DNA of 64,000 nt from Ophiocordyceps camponoti-saundersi (nom. inval.) (GCA_003339415.1 PDHQ01000094.1:57414-121413); one strand, 5' to 3'. Numbered from the stretch's first letter, positions 23,880-36,163 are shown. Notes: generated by a model from the sequence alone, not told the origin. Made by a program: numbers and translations.

Positions 23880-24279
23880 CGGTGTGGAGAATGGGGGAGG
23901 AAGAGAAGAGGATATGAAGGTCGTCGGGGATGGGTATGCAATCGATCCAGCAACTCTCTCTTCCTATCAAGAGCGCAGAAGACGACGAAGAGAAGTCTGT
24001 TTACAATTACTTTGACGGGACGAAGTCTCGATCAAGCATAATTCGTGCAGCCTACTTGACTAGACAAGAAATCTTCATCTCCAACCAAGAGGCTGAAAGA
24101 GAAAACGACGAGTGTCATATATCTATATTGAACATTGGTGTGAAACAGCATCTCGACTCGGTTCATCAGGAGACATCAACGTCAGAAGGACCCCCGGTGA
24201 AGGGAGGAAAGAGGGGGTTCATGGAAACACCCGTCACTTCGTCACCGAGTTTCCTCCACCTCAACCATTGTTCCTTTTT
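23880..24279. other. Convergent 3' intergenic region
   Basis: Holds the 3' untranslated regions of the DDB1-like gene (plus) and eIF5B (minus). A 117-codon open frame at 23930-24283 overlaps the eIF5B stop and shows no domain; I do not call it. Confidence 0.5.
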
Positions 24280-27200
24280 CTAGTTGACGTCAAAGAGAGG
24301 CTTCAGCTTGACAATCAGCTGCCACTCATCATTGGACACGTCCTTGCGATAATACTCCTTCAGACAGTCGATGCTCGCCCGCGATATGAGGCTGTACAGC
24401 AGATCCTCCTCTGCCAGCTGACGGCCATACGTGGGCTGACTTCCGCCCATCTCGATCTTGACTGCCACCGAGGGCTGACCCTTCTTGCACACCGGGATCT
24501 GCTTGTGTTCTCGCTCGATTGACGTCCTGGGTTCCGGTAAGTCAAGTAAGATACCGACGCTAACTAAGGATTTGTAGGATAAAAGTGGGGAAGGAAGACA
24601 AAACTCACACCCTGCCCAGACTGATGATGTCCTTGGCCGTCGTCCCCTGCGCAGCGTGCACCACGGCTATGGGCGTGTTGATCTTCAGTTGGCCCTCGAT
24701 GACGTCGACGCCGACGACGATGGGGCTCGTCTTGTTGAAGACGGCAATCGGCTTCAGCACACACGGGAAAACGGCCAGCATCTTGGACTCTTCCTTCTTC
24801 TTCTCCATCATGGCGTCCATATGCTTGGTGAAGTCGTCAAACAGGTGGTAAATAATGTCGGCCGTAAAGACCTTGATGCCCTGATCGTCCGCGTACGCCT
24901 GAGCCTCCTTGTCGACCTTGACATCGAAACAGAGCATGACGGCGTAGCTAGGCGCCTTCTCCAACATGATGCCGCACTGCATGATATCCCGCTTATACAC
25001 TGGGCCGATGCCGACATTGGCCACTGGGATCTTGCAGTCCTTCAAAAAGTCCAGCAGGGCCTCGAGAGATCCTAGCGTCGATGCCTGCACGCTGACGCCG
25101 CGACCCGACTTCTCGACTCTGCTGAGCAGGTTCGCAAGGTCCGACTCGACCTCGTCTTCGATATCCTCTTCGTCGTCGTTGGGCCCGACAACCATCAGCC
25201 TGGACCCGGCGATCGCGCCCTCCAGACCTGGGGCACTGATCTTCACTCCTAGGGCGGCCTTGACCTCCTTGTTGTGCACGTACGCCGACTTGACTCGAAG
25301 CTCGCGCAACGGCTCCGGCGTGAGCAGGGCGCGGATGTTGGTCGTGATGGCACCTTCCGTGCCACACAAGACTATCCTATCGCCCTCCCTCAAGACACCA
25401 TTCGACAAGATAACGTCTATCGTCATACCGAAGCCCTCGATCGCCTTGACTTCGAGCACAGTTGCCTGCACCTCGGACAAGTACATTAGGGAGCCTACCA
25501 TGCGTTCCTGAGTGAGCTGTACTATCAGTTTCAGCATGTCGGGCACTCCTTCACCGGTATGGGCCGACGTAGGGACCAGAGACACGAATCTCGCCAGCGA
25601 CTTGTTTTCGTAGAACAGCTCCGAGTTGAAGCCCTGCTCGGAAAAGGCCAGCTTGGTGTCTTCCAACCGTTTCCGGAACTCGCTCCGGGTCGACTCCTTC
25701 TGGAGAGCCAGGCTTTCCCTGAATCCGTTGTTGTCGACCTTCTTCCAGTCGTAAAGTCGATCGATCTTGTTGAGAGCGACAATGAACGGAGTCTTCCGTT
25801 CTCGGAGAAGGCGCATCGACTCCAGCGTCTGCGGCTCCAGCCCGTGCATAATGTCGACCACTAGAATCGCGATGTTGCAGAGAGATGAGCCTCGGGATCT
25901 CAGGTTCGAGAAAGACTCGTGACCAGGTGTGTCGATGACCAAGAGACCAGGCACCTTGATTTCGAACTTGTTGTCTTTGTTGACCACGGCAGTCTTTTGC
26001 CTAATGGCGTCAACCGGGAAATACGTGGCGCCGATTTGCTGCGTGATGCCACCCGCCTCGCCCAGCTGAACGTTCGTTTGCCGCACCTTATCGAGCAGCT
26101 TCGTCTTTCCAGTATCAACGTGACCGAGAATGCAGCAGATGGGCGACCGCAAGTTGTCCGCCGAACGTGCGGCGAGCGCTTCCTGATGAGCCTTTTCCCT
26201 CCGCTCCGCAGCTTCTTTCTTGCGTTGGGCCTCCGCCTGCTGTGCCGCCGAAATGCGCTCATCCGAAGACTCGTCCGAAGAAAGGCTTTCATTATCCGCA
26301 GCTCCCTTGTCCTTTGCTTTTGACCCAGCTTCCTTCTCCGCGGCTTTCGCCTCCGAGCCGCACTCGTCTGAATCAGCATCCCAGCTGTCCTTAACGGAGT
26401 CGGCCTCGGCGGCAGCCTCCCAGTCATCTTCGACATCGCTATCCGCGGCCAACTTCTCAGCAGCTGCTCGTGCCTCGGCCTCGGCCTTCTCTCGTGCCGC
26501 TCGTTCCTCGGCTTCTCTCAAAGACTTCTCGGCTTGGATTCGAGCTCGCTCAGCAGCTTCAGCCAGCGCCGCATCCTCGTCAATCTGGTGGAAAGGCTGG
26601 ACTTAGCATAATTTCAGATTGACTTCGTGATAGATGAGTCCTCTTACCTTTGTCTCGTTCTTGCGCCGTTTTTTTACTTCCGAAGGAGTCTTTTTCTTGC
26701 TTTCGGCATCTGCAGACTCCTGCGGGCCAACCTTGACCCCGGCAGCAAGCATTTGTTGAAGTTTTCTCTCATTGCGAGACTTTTCCTCCCTCTGCGCCTT
26801 TGTAAGAAACTTGCCCTCCTTCTTGAGCTGCTCCACGCGTTCCTTTTCCTTTTGCTTCTTCAGCGCTTTTTGCTCTTCTCTGCGCTTGAGCTCCTCAGAA
26901 GCCAGGCGCTCTTCTTCCTCCGCCAGAGCCTTAGCCTCAGCCTCGCGACGCTCTTCTTCTTCGCGTCTGCGGCGAAGTTCCTCTTGCTGCTTTTGGATCA
27001 GAGCAACCTGGGCCGACACTTTCTTCTTCTTCCCTGTTGTTTCTGGAGCCGCGACGCTGGGTACTTCCTCGGCAACTTCTTTCGCGGTAGGGGCAGGTTT
27101 GGCTGGCTCAGGTGCCTTGCTAGGTCCAGTGCTCGAGGCCTTCTTCTTGGCTGCCTAGGACGTTCGTATTAGAAATCGCTGTTCTCGACAGGCAAATGTT

Positions 27201-27658
27201 GTCTGAGGCTTTACCTGTTCCTTTTTGCGTTGTTTCTCGCGCTCCTTCTTGAGCTTCTCCTTCTCCGACTTGGTAAGGATTCTGCCATCGTTGCCCATGG
27301 AGTCATCGGCCTCGTCGTTCTTCGCTGATAAAGGCTTTCCCTTCTCCGCCTTGTCCCTCTTATTTGACGCTTCCTCTTGTACACCTGAAGCCTCATTCGA
27401 AGTCGCCGGGGTAGACGACTGGGTGTCTTCTTTACGATTAAGCGCATCATCTTGGAAGCCCTTCTTCCGCTTCTCCTTGTTTTTTCGCAGCATGGCCATT
27501 AAACCGCCTCCTCCACTGGACGAGTCGGCATGATCACCAGCAGGATCAGACGACGGGCCGTTGGAGGCTGCATCCTGGGAGGGGACGATGGATTCGCCCA
27601 GTTCATTTTCCCAGTCGTCATACCCTTTCTTGTCGCTGCCCTTTTTCTTGGGCGGCAT
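24280..27658 (-). CDS. FUN12: Translation initiation factor eIF5B (GTPase)
   Basis: Four exons on minus: 27658-27215, 27154-26648, 26584-24609, 24526-24280; 1057 aa. Introns are 60, 63 and 82 bp with consensus ends. The last intron splits a Val codon at SLGRV|TSIERE. The N-terminal 440 residues are Lys/Glu-rich, disordered and coiled, as in all eukaryotic eIF5B. The GTPase follows, with G1 GHVDTGKT (about 471-478), switch region [14 protein letters not shown]3 DTPGHESF and G4 NKID. Domains II-IV run to the C-terminal helix region. eIF5B promotes 60S subunit joining and stabilises initiator Met-tRNA on the ribosome. Start codon context and the MPPKKK opening fit the family. Nothing is missing. 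Confidence 0.97.
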
Positions 27659-28589
27659 TTTGCTTCACGAGACGACAGATCATGCAGATGCCAGACGTTG
27701 AATCCGAAGGATGGTTATGGTATCAAGTCCACTTGTCGGCGAAATATGCCCGTACGACGGACAGGCCTTAGACTAAAGTAAGTTAGGGTAAGTTGCACTG
27801 CAAGTGGCGGGACTGGTAGGTGTCGAGGGTCACCGAAGCGGCGAAGACTAAGTCGTGCATAGAGTAGTAGGAAGCCTGCCTACCCACCTACCTAGGTAGG
27901 TAGGTACAAATACAATAGTTGAATGCCTAGGTAGGTACCTAGGTAGGTACCTAGATAGGCTCTCCCAGTGGCCGTTGCCGCCTGCTCCTTGGGCTATAAT
28001 GTTTGCTGCGATTAGTAATCTCCTGGATTATGTCTGTATGTATTACGGTTAAGTTCATATCCCGCCTGCTTACCTACCTAGGTGCCTTACACTAGCACCG
28101 TGGTATCTGTACGTATTAGCATGGAGCAAGGCTGCAAGGCCAAGGAGACGAGGAGAAGACTGCCCTAGCCCTAACCTTAGTATAAGGTCTAATCAGAAGG
28201 TCTAAGCAAAGGTTAAGTAGAAATAATATTATTATATAAAGCGTCTTATAAGAGTATAAAGTTTTTTTAAAAGAATAAATACTTAAGTTTATATTAATTA
28301 CTTAAAGTTTTTAGATTAAGGTATTATAATTAGTTTTTATTTTTAAAGTAATAATAGAAATAGATTTTTAATAAATACTAGCCTCTAAACTAAATAAAAA
28401 CACTATAATAAAATATAATTATATATATGCTACTCTATAAGATGTAAGTGTGTATAAAGGTATTAGAAATTGCTAGTCCTGAAAAATTAAAATTCATAAA
28501 GTATCCGTATATAACGGTTTTATACTACTACTAAGGTGCCTGCTTACCTAGGTAGGTACCTAGTACCTAGGTACCTAGTACCTAGGTAT
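27659..28589. other. eIF5B upstream region and AT-rich relic
   Basis: 27659-28170 is ordinary GC-rich promoter sequence with dense CCTAGGTAGGTACC motifs at 27877-27958. From about 28190 to 28530 base composition switches abruptly to very AT-rich, TA-rich sequence with few CA or TG dinucleotides, typical of RIP. This lies outside the copia LTR that starts at 28590, so it is probably the relic of an older insertion. No reading frame survives. A second motif cluster at 28535-28589 borders the copia element. Confidence 0.5.
27877..27958. repeat. Palindromic CCTAGGTAGGTACC motif cluster
   Basis: Overlapping copies of TAGGTAGGTAC and its reverse complement. Similar clusters occur near 7200, 7560, 10965, 11230, 12650, 13125, 28540, 33905 and 45500, always outside coding exons. 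It looks like a genome-wide short dispersed motif. Its role is unknown. Confidence 0.8.
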
Positions 28590-28752
28590 TATTAAGGCAC
28601 GCACTCTGTCACAGATCGGGCAGTAATATTGCTAATACTAAGTCTAACTCTAGTAGCCCCTCTATACTAATTTAGTATATCTAATATACTAACCTAACCG
28701 GGCTTAAGCCCTAAGTAAGGCATAGCTTAGATATAGGGTATATTATATAATA
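28590..28752 (-). repeat. Left LTR (3' LTR) of copia element
   Basis: 163 bp, running from TATTAAGGCACG to TATATAATA. It aligns to the right LTR without gaps. I count about 19 differences, all C/T or G/A. Most A/T states in this copy lie toward its inner side. Confidence 0.95.
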
Positions 28753-28759
28753 CCGCCCC

Positions 28760-31700
28760 TAAGGCCGGGCAAGCTAAAGAATAACTATCGTAATATTATT
28801 TCTTAGTATTTAGGCTACTAAAGCCGCCCTTATTCCTTAGTATAGCTAAATTTAGCTAGCGTACGAACTACTAATACTTATTCGCCTATAGACCCTTCGT
28901 AAAGCTATCTATAATTATATCTTCCGTGCTAATTTACTATAAATTAAAAAAGCCTATCTAATACCTCTAGATAATTTATTTATATTATAAATTAATATAC
29001 TTAGTACGTGCCTTATTAAGCGGGTTAATTATAGCTAACCTCGCGTTCTAGCTATTAGTAAATATTATAAGAGGCTTTTTTTATTCGTAGCTAGTATTTT
29101 AAATAATATTAGAGAGCTAGATTATTATAAGCTTAGCGGGCGTAAGGGCTATAAATTCGGCCTTTATATTACTTATAGTAATAAGGGTTTAACGCTTTAA
29201 GCGCTACGCGATAAGGCTATTAGCGAGGAAGATAATAAACCTAGCCGTTAAGGCGCGGGTTACTTAATCGTCTGCGAATAATATATCGGAATATACGCGA
29301 AGCTAAAAGTCCTTACTATATACCGCTCCTCTAAGTATAATATTAAGAGATAGCGTGCCGTATAAATAGCGGAAAAGGTACTTTATCGTAGCTAAATAAG
29401 CGTAAATTAAATAAGAATTTACTTCTAATAGCTTCTTAACGCTATACGTAATATTAAGCCTTATATTTAAGGCTAGCTAATTTAAGCTACTTATTCGTTT
29501 TTACTATATCGTAGCCTTTATCGTAATCTCGGCCTCTTTCTAATTATAAGGAATTATATATTTTATCGGCTACGGCATTTTCGTAAGCTTTAAATTATCG
29601 GTATTAAATAGCTTAAGAATCTTATAAGCGAAGGAGGTTTAATATACTCGAATAGTTTAGGCCTAATAGTTACGATTAAACTCTAAGCTAAGGAATTCTT
29701 AAGGTTTACTAAGGTATTTAACTTCGTATAATTTATCGAGAATTATAGCCTTATTATTAATCTATACTTATATCGGTATTATAAGGAGGATATTATCTAT
29801 ATAAAGAACGAGGAGGCTACTATTAGTATAGCGATAAAAGTATAATTTAGAGTCGAGTTATTTAAATCCGTAATTAGCTAGATTTTTAGCTATACGCTCG
29901 AACTATTAGCGCGGCGAGGTATAATAGCTATAAAAAGCCCTTTTTAGTTAGTAAACGCGGCCCGACTTATTCTTAAAGCTATAAGGCTACTCGATAAAAA
30001 TATCTTCGTCTAATTTAGCGTTAATAAAAGTATTTATAATATTAAACTTTACTTATTTAAGGTTTTATATTATAATAAGAGTAAGGAAGATCCGTACGGA
30101 CGACTAATATATTATAGTAGTATATAGGTCCTCGATAGGTTAATTTATAAGATTACGATCTCCGCGAATAACTTAGCGGGCCTTCGCTATTAGATCTGCG
30201 CCTTTAATCGGCTTCTTTATAAATACTTAACGCTTTAGAAGGGTTTTAGTATCGTAAGGCTTAGGAATAAGCTCCTAAGCGCCCTTTTAATATAGCTTAT
30301 CGAGCTTTTTCTTTATCGCGGGCACCTAATATTTATTAAATTCGGGTAGCTTCTTTATAGTATAATAATTACTTAAGGTATAACTTATAAAGGTTTCCGT
30401 AGCTAAAGCTAAAAGAATTATTATAAGCGCCTAATTAATATATTTATCCTTATTAGCGAAGGAAACGTATAGTAAAGAGGGTTTAAGAATACTAGCTAAA
30501 TTAGCCTATATAAGCCTTTTCGAATATCTCGTTAGCTCGGTGCCGTAAAGCTTTTCTATTAAATAACGCTTATAGCGTTATATTAATTTTATTAAGGTAG
30601 AAGATAGTATTAATACCTCGCGCTTATATAAATATTAAGAAAGTTATTTTTTAAGTATTAGATTAGTTAGCCGAAAGTTTTATAAGTTACTAGCTAATTC
30701 GTTAAGATTATTACGATTATTAGTATCGTAAACCTAGCCGCTAGGAAGATTTAAGGTTATAGGCGCTATTAGTAATAGTTATACCTTTTTATTAACTTCC
30801 TCGATTAATCGAAAAAGCGTATTCTTATCGAAAAATAGGCGCGGTGCCTCTCTGCCTCGATAAGGCGTAGGATTCGGTAAGAGAAGGTGCGAAGAGTTTC
30901 CTTCGAGCGTTTTAAAACGCTCTTTTAATAGCCCTATAAATTCCTCTTAAATATTCGAATTCGACGTATCTAATAATCCGGGTATAGTAATTAAATATTT
31001 CCTCGATTATTTAATACTTAATATATTAAAGGATTATAAAATATTAATACTGCTAGTTTAGCTATAGGAAGTTTTCTCTTTCTCCTTATAAGGAAGAATA
31101 ATAGGTTTAAATTCGATAATTTTACTTTTTTCTTCTAAATAAGCCTTAAATTTAACTAATAGGTCCTCTTTAACGGTAGGGGCACCGGCATAATTAATAA
31201 AGCGTATATCTTATACTCGAATAACGATTCCTTAATTAGGAAGCTATATCTTAAAAATATAGCTATATAAGCCCTTAATACTAATAAGATTACCCTTCTA
31301 AGCTTAAGGAGCTATTTTCTCTAACTTTACGATCTTCTCTTTTAGCTTTATTACGTATACCGTATAGCCCTAAGCGTATAGGTAGCTAATATTATATTTA
31401 TAGGGCAGATTAAGCGTCTTTATAACCTTCTCGAGAGGGCTCTCTTTACTTTTCGTAGGTAGTAAATTCGTAATATACGCTACTATCGATATATAATATA
31501 GCTAGAGGGTTACGGGAAGCTATATATATAGATAAATAGCTCTTACTATTATTAAAAGCGTTCTGCTAGCTCTCTCTATAAGACTGTTTTATTAAGGGTT
31601 ATATAGGGTCGAATAACGTAGAACGAATCTATCCTAAAAAGCCTAGGCCTTAATTACCTTACTCTTAAACTCCTATATATTATCGAAAGCTATCGTAGTT

Positions 31701-33720
31701 ATAGGAATTCCTCTAAAAGAGGTATTAACCTATCTTTTCTATCTATAAAGAAGCTTTAAAGCTTAACCCTTTAAGTTAGTAGCTATTATTTAGTAGAATC
31801 TTATAAAGGCGTCGATTCCGTATAAAGAATAGCGAGCGCCGCCTATTTCTAGTAAGTTATATTCGATAATATCCTAAAAAATAATATCGAGGAACCTTAT
31901 AGGCCTTACTAGCGAATCCTTACTAATTATAGTATTAGCTTTAGTAAATTAATAAGCCTCGTACGAGAAGCCTTTAATAGTATTTTTATCGATTAGAATC
32001 CCTACCTTCTAATAAGCTAGGGTTACCTTCTCTTTGCTAGCGTATACGAGGCGCTTATATATAATAGTAAAATTAGCCTTTAAGCTTTTCCTTAGCGATT
32101 TATATAGTAAAGTAGCGAATACCTCGATTATAGTTTAATTATTACCCGTAGCGGTAATATAAATAACTTAAAGTTGATTATTAAGATAGCAAATATGCTT
32201 TTTAGTGCCTCTTTTAATAAGGAAATTCGTTTTAAGGTTAGCGATAACGCCCTTTTCCTTTAGAACGCTTATACTTATTAAATTCGCTTAAATATTAGGG
32301 TAATAAAAGGCCTACGATAGAATTATCGAATTACTATTAGGTAAGTTTATCTTAACCTTACCCTCTCCCTAAAGCTATAAATCTCCGCTATTAGTAGCGC
32401 GGAAAAGGTTAATTACGGTATTCTTATAAATCTCGATAAACTATTTTAAGTTATTAAATATATAGCCTCTAGCTCTAAAGTTATATATAATATTATCTTA
32501 AGTAACGCTAAGGCTAGTAGCTATAAGTTCGTACGTCTATCTAGCTTTTATAATAGCTTCTAATACTATAATCTATTTCTATTAATACTAATCTTTTAGG
32601 GGTAGGCGTAGCTTTAGATATAACTTTTAGTAATTTTCTTCCTTATAAGGCTTACTACCCTCGGGAATAAAGTATCTATAATTAAGATATCGTCCTTTCT
32701 AGCTTTCTTAAGCGGGAGAAGAGGCTTTACTATTATAATTCCCGCGGCTATAGCCTTTACCGCGGCCTCGACCTCTTCCTTAGGCGTTATCTCGCTTTTC
32801 GTCTTACTTTTTTATATTCTAATTTACGGAAAAAATATCTTTTTTCTTATTATTAATAAGCTTAGCGTAATTCTAGAAAAAACCTAGGACCTTATCCTTT
32901 ATTAGGGGCTTCTATTTAGCTAGCTTATATATCTAATCTTCGTATTAGGAAAATATAATAGTTTTAATAGCGTTAATTATAGCGCTAATAAACTATTCCT
33001 TATAAGGTTCCTTTATTATAACGTAGAGTTAATTTTATAAGAGATTAAGGCGTCTTACGAAGGTACTAAATATTATAAAGTTCTCCGCCTTTATAGTATA
33101 TATTTCCTTTATAATTAATAAAAAAGTAACTCTAAGAGCTATATTATATTTCTTTTTAACGGCTATAAAGGTCTAATATACTAATTAATTCGAATTCTAG
33201 CCGCTATCGCAAATTCCGAGAATTATTATAAGCTTATAATAATATATAATAAGATAACGGTAATAGACTTCCTTATTTTACTATTTCTTTATAGCTACGA
33301 TATTTATATTTATAAGCTTACCGCTATTAAGCTTATTAATATATTAAAATAAGCAAAATTACTTAATTACTATCTTAATTAATATCTTTTAATATTACTA
33401 ATTCTCTTAGCTTTTTAGCTTCTCTATACCTATTAGGATCGCTCTTATCTCTATATTTTTTAATAAGGTTATCGTAACTTTCTTTTATAGCTTAAATAGG
33501 CTCCTTATTACCTAAATAGGTAGTATTTTCCTTAGCGAGGCTTATCTTAGCTTTTCTTAGCTAAAATAATTTTCTATAAACTAGGTTAGGTATATTACTT
33601 ACCTAAAATAGTAGCGTTAATAATATAGTAGCGTTTACTATAGCTAAGCGGATCCTAAATAGGATCTCTTATAAGGAATATCGATTATTATCGTAAAAAA
33701 CGCGTAATTTAGCGTAACGG
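28760..33720 (-). pseudogene. Degenerate copia gag-pol
   Basis: Internal region of the copia element, read on minus. The reverse-transcriptase core (near 29800) identifies it as pol of the Ty1/copia order, with RNase H expected between there and 28760 and integrase, protease and gag toward 33720. Stop codons TAA and TAG fall throughout, where CAA, CAG or TGG once stood. No open frame above track size survives. Boundaries are approximate. Confidence 0.8.
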
Positions 33721-33730
33721 GCGCATAACC

Positions 33731-33893
33731 TATTAAGGCACGTACTCTATCACGGATCGGGCAGTAATATTACTAATGCTAAGTCTAACTTTAGTGGCCC
33801 CTCTATACTAATTTAGTATATCTAACATACTGACCTAACCGGGCTCAAGCCCTGAGTGGGGCATAGCCTAGACATAGGGTGTGTCATATAACA
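33731..33893 (-). repeat. Right LTR (5' LTR) of copia element
   Basis: 163 bp, from TATTAAGGCACG to CATATAACA. It keeps more C and G than the left copy over its outer two thirds, and ends with the canonical CA. The outer TG has been changed to TA. Confidence 0.95.
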
Positions 33894-33898
33894 GGTAT

Positions 33899-34223
33899 GC
33901 ACCTAGTAGGTACGTACCTACCTATCTAGATGTGTAGGATTGCAGAGAGTCTTGGTAGGTCCATCGTACCAGAGGTATCCGTAGTCGCACTCCAATACCC
34001 CGATACCTCTTGATCTCTCGATCACCGATCGCGCTTGGCTTTCGTCCTCGTGCAACACTCCCAGAGACCGCATCGTCAGCGGCGACAAGGCAAAAAAGAA
34101 ACATTCTTCGAGCGCTTGTTCGTCGCGTCTTTCAACAACCCGCTGGAAACCGCATGTCGACCTTTTACGCGCTTAGAAAGGATTTCTCATCCGCGCCTCA
34201 TTCGAATTCTCGCCGCGCCCGCC
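33899..34223. promoter_or_regulatory. Short upstream region of Ran-binding gene
   Basis: Only 325 bp separate the copia target duplication from the start codon at 34224. It begins with TAGGTAGG-type motifs and then is normal GC-rich sequence. If the promoter was originally longer, the insertion has displaced its distal part by 5.3 kb. Confidence 0.5.
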
Positions 34224-35861
34224 ATGAGTGACGATAACCAACGAGCCAGCCCCAAGAACGATTCGGTCTCTTGTACAGATCCCGGCGAAGATGCCGCGAT
34301 GCGGGCCGCTCGACGGGAGCTGAAACAATCGTCGATTTCTGATCCATCTCCTCTCACGAGAGACTCTGGGGACAACTCGGCTCCCGACGGCAAACCTGAT
34401 GCCGCCTGCCCTGAGATGCCCTCTGAGAGTCCTCTTGAAGCCCGTCCTGGAAACTCCGCCAATCCCCAGGCTGTTGACTCAAAGGCTAATGCCTCGCCGA
34501 AGAAGAAGCGAGCGCATGACCAGTTGGATGCCGATAGAAAGACTCAGGACGACGATGCTGATAGCGTTACATCGACTGAATCGGCCAAGGACAGGTCCTC
34601 GCGGTCGGAGCCGGAGAAGAAGCGTCATCGAGATCAAGAGTATACAGATTCAAGTCTAGTGAGTCGCAATCTACCCCTCTGTGACTGCCGCATGGCTAAT
34701 GCGACGTGACTAGAAAATAGTTGAAGCAGACCCTCATTCGAAAGCCCAGAAAGATGAGGGCGATGCTAATTCCTCCTGCGACAGGGCTGCAGTGGCAGCC
34801 TTGGACGCGCCTCAAGTACTGTCGACTGAAGTGCCTGCAGCCGCCGCCGCCTCTTCAAAATCCGATGCCGACTCGTCTGTCAACCCACTATCTTCGTCCC
34901 ACGTCTCCGTCCAGCCCTCCACAGCAGCTGTTCCTACAGCCACAGCCACAGCCCCGGCACCGAAGCTTACCTTTGGAAGTAATGACGGTGTTTCTCCCTT
35001 TGCCGCGCTGTCCTCCACGAACGGGTTCGCCGCAAGAAGCGGCAAGGGTTTTGCCTCCGCATTTTCCACCGTTAAGCCGTTGAGTAGCTTTGCTGCCCTT
35101 GGCGCTCCGCCACCTGAAAGTGGGAAGGCGAAGAAACCTTTCGGAGCCCCTGACAGTGAATCCGAACAGGATGATGATGAAGAGGAGCAGGCGGAACCCG
35201 ACAGACTCTCCGAAGAGCCACTGCGCGCCTCTTCACCGGACAAAGACGGGGATGATAAGAAGAAAACACGACTTCAAAAAAGTATGTCACACCCGACGAC
35301 CCATATCCTAGCCAGCTATGCTGACCTTTGCAGTTGAGGTAGACGATGGTGAGACTGGGGAAGTGACCATTGTGTCGGTAAGAGCTAAGATGTTCAGCCT
35401 CGACAAAGATGCGGGCTGGAAGGAACGTGGCGCTGGCATGCTAAAAATTAATGTGCCGCGAGTCTGCGTCGAGTTTGACGAGACGGGTGCTCCCGTTCCT
35501 GGATCATTCGATGCATCGCTTCTTGGCGGAGACGAGAAGACCACTGACGACGGCAAAGGTCATCAGATGGCCCGCCTTATCATGCGTCAAGATCAGACAC
35601 ACCGCGTCATTCTTAATACCGTCATCATGCCCACCATGCAATTTCAACAAAAGGCTACCCTGAAATCTGTGGGTGTTTTGTTCACGGCTTTCGAGGGAGA
35701 AGAGGTGAAGCCAGTCAGCATTACAATGAGAGTGAGTCTCCACATCACTTGAACCATGACAGATCTAGGCTGACAGTTTTCTTTGATAGATGTCTGCCGC
35801 GAACGCCAAGGTTTTCTTGAAAGACGTCGAAATGGTTCAGAGACAACTGAGACGCCATTAG
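34224..35861 (+). CDS. Ran-binding-domain protein (Yrb2/Hba1/Nup50-like)
   Basis: Four exons: 34224-34658, 34714-35281, 35334-35731, 35790-35861; 490 aa. Introns are 55, 52 and 58 bp with consensus ends. The longer open frame begins with TTG; the first ATG is 34224. The N-terminal 330 residues are disordered, with a basic SPKKKRAHDQ segment (likely nuclear localisation signal), an Ala/Ser-rich stretch and a few F-x-x-L/FG-like patches. The C-terminal RanBP1-type domain (about 335-466) opens with EVDDGETGEVTIVSVRAK and contains the GWKERG segment that contacts Ran-GTP. Yrb2/Hba1 proteins help CRM1-dependent nuclear export. The gene sits alone between two RIP-damaged retrotransposons, yet its own exons look intact. 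Confidence 0.88.
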
Positions 35862-36163
35862 TGCAAGGTTTGCAGCGATTTACTGAGCCAGTCCGCGTTA
35901 AATACCATCGTCTCAGCGCCGCACATCAGAGTACAACTCTTGGAGCGGGTGGCGTAACCAGGATGGCGATATAACGAAAGACGCATTACAGCGGAATGGG
36001 GTGTGAAACGACGGGAAGTTTACGGCTGTTGCTCCACGCCGTCTTCCGCGCGAGAGAAATGGACTTGTCTGGCCCAGCTGGGCATGGTAGCGGCATAGCA
36101 AACTTATATCTACGGAGTACAGCAGTATACTCGGTAGCTCCTGTCAAGCTGTCTATATACAGA
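35862..36163. other. Short gap before gypsy element
   Basis: About 300 bp of normal-composition sequence between the Ran-binding gene stop and the outer edge of the gypsy LTR. Presumably the 3' untranslated region. No gene. Confidence 0.6.

Larger units (their letters stand above)
28590..33893 (-). mobile_element. Ty1/copia LTR retrotransposon, RIP-inactivated
   Basis: A 5304-bp element bounded by two 163-bp direct repeats and flanked by a perfect 5-bp target duplication GGTAT (28585-28589 and 33894-33898). It lies in minus orientation. The primer-binding site next to the right LTR reads, on minus, GGTTATGCGCCCG, close to the half-tRNA (initiator Met anticodon region) primer site of copia-type elements. 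A purine tract next to the left LTR (minus: TTAGGGGCGG at about 28753-28762) fits the polypurine tract. The reverse transcriptase YVDD motif is visible near 29793-29808 as YIDN, with two G-to-A changes, followed by ILL and, further on, KYL.KP.EFL. AT content and universal stop codons show heavy RIP. It is inactive. Confidence 0.95.

Noticed and set aside
28163..28180. CCCTAGCCCTAACC resembling telomeric TTAGGG repeats
   Set aside because: Only two degenerate units within an intergenic region flanked by housekeeping genes. Not enough for an internal telomere scar.
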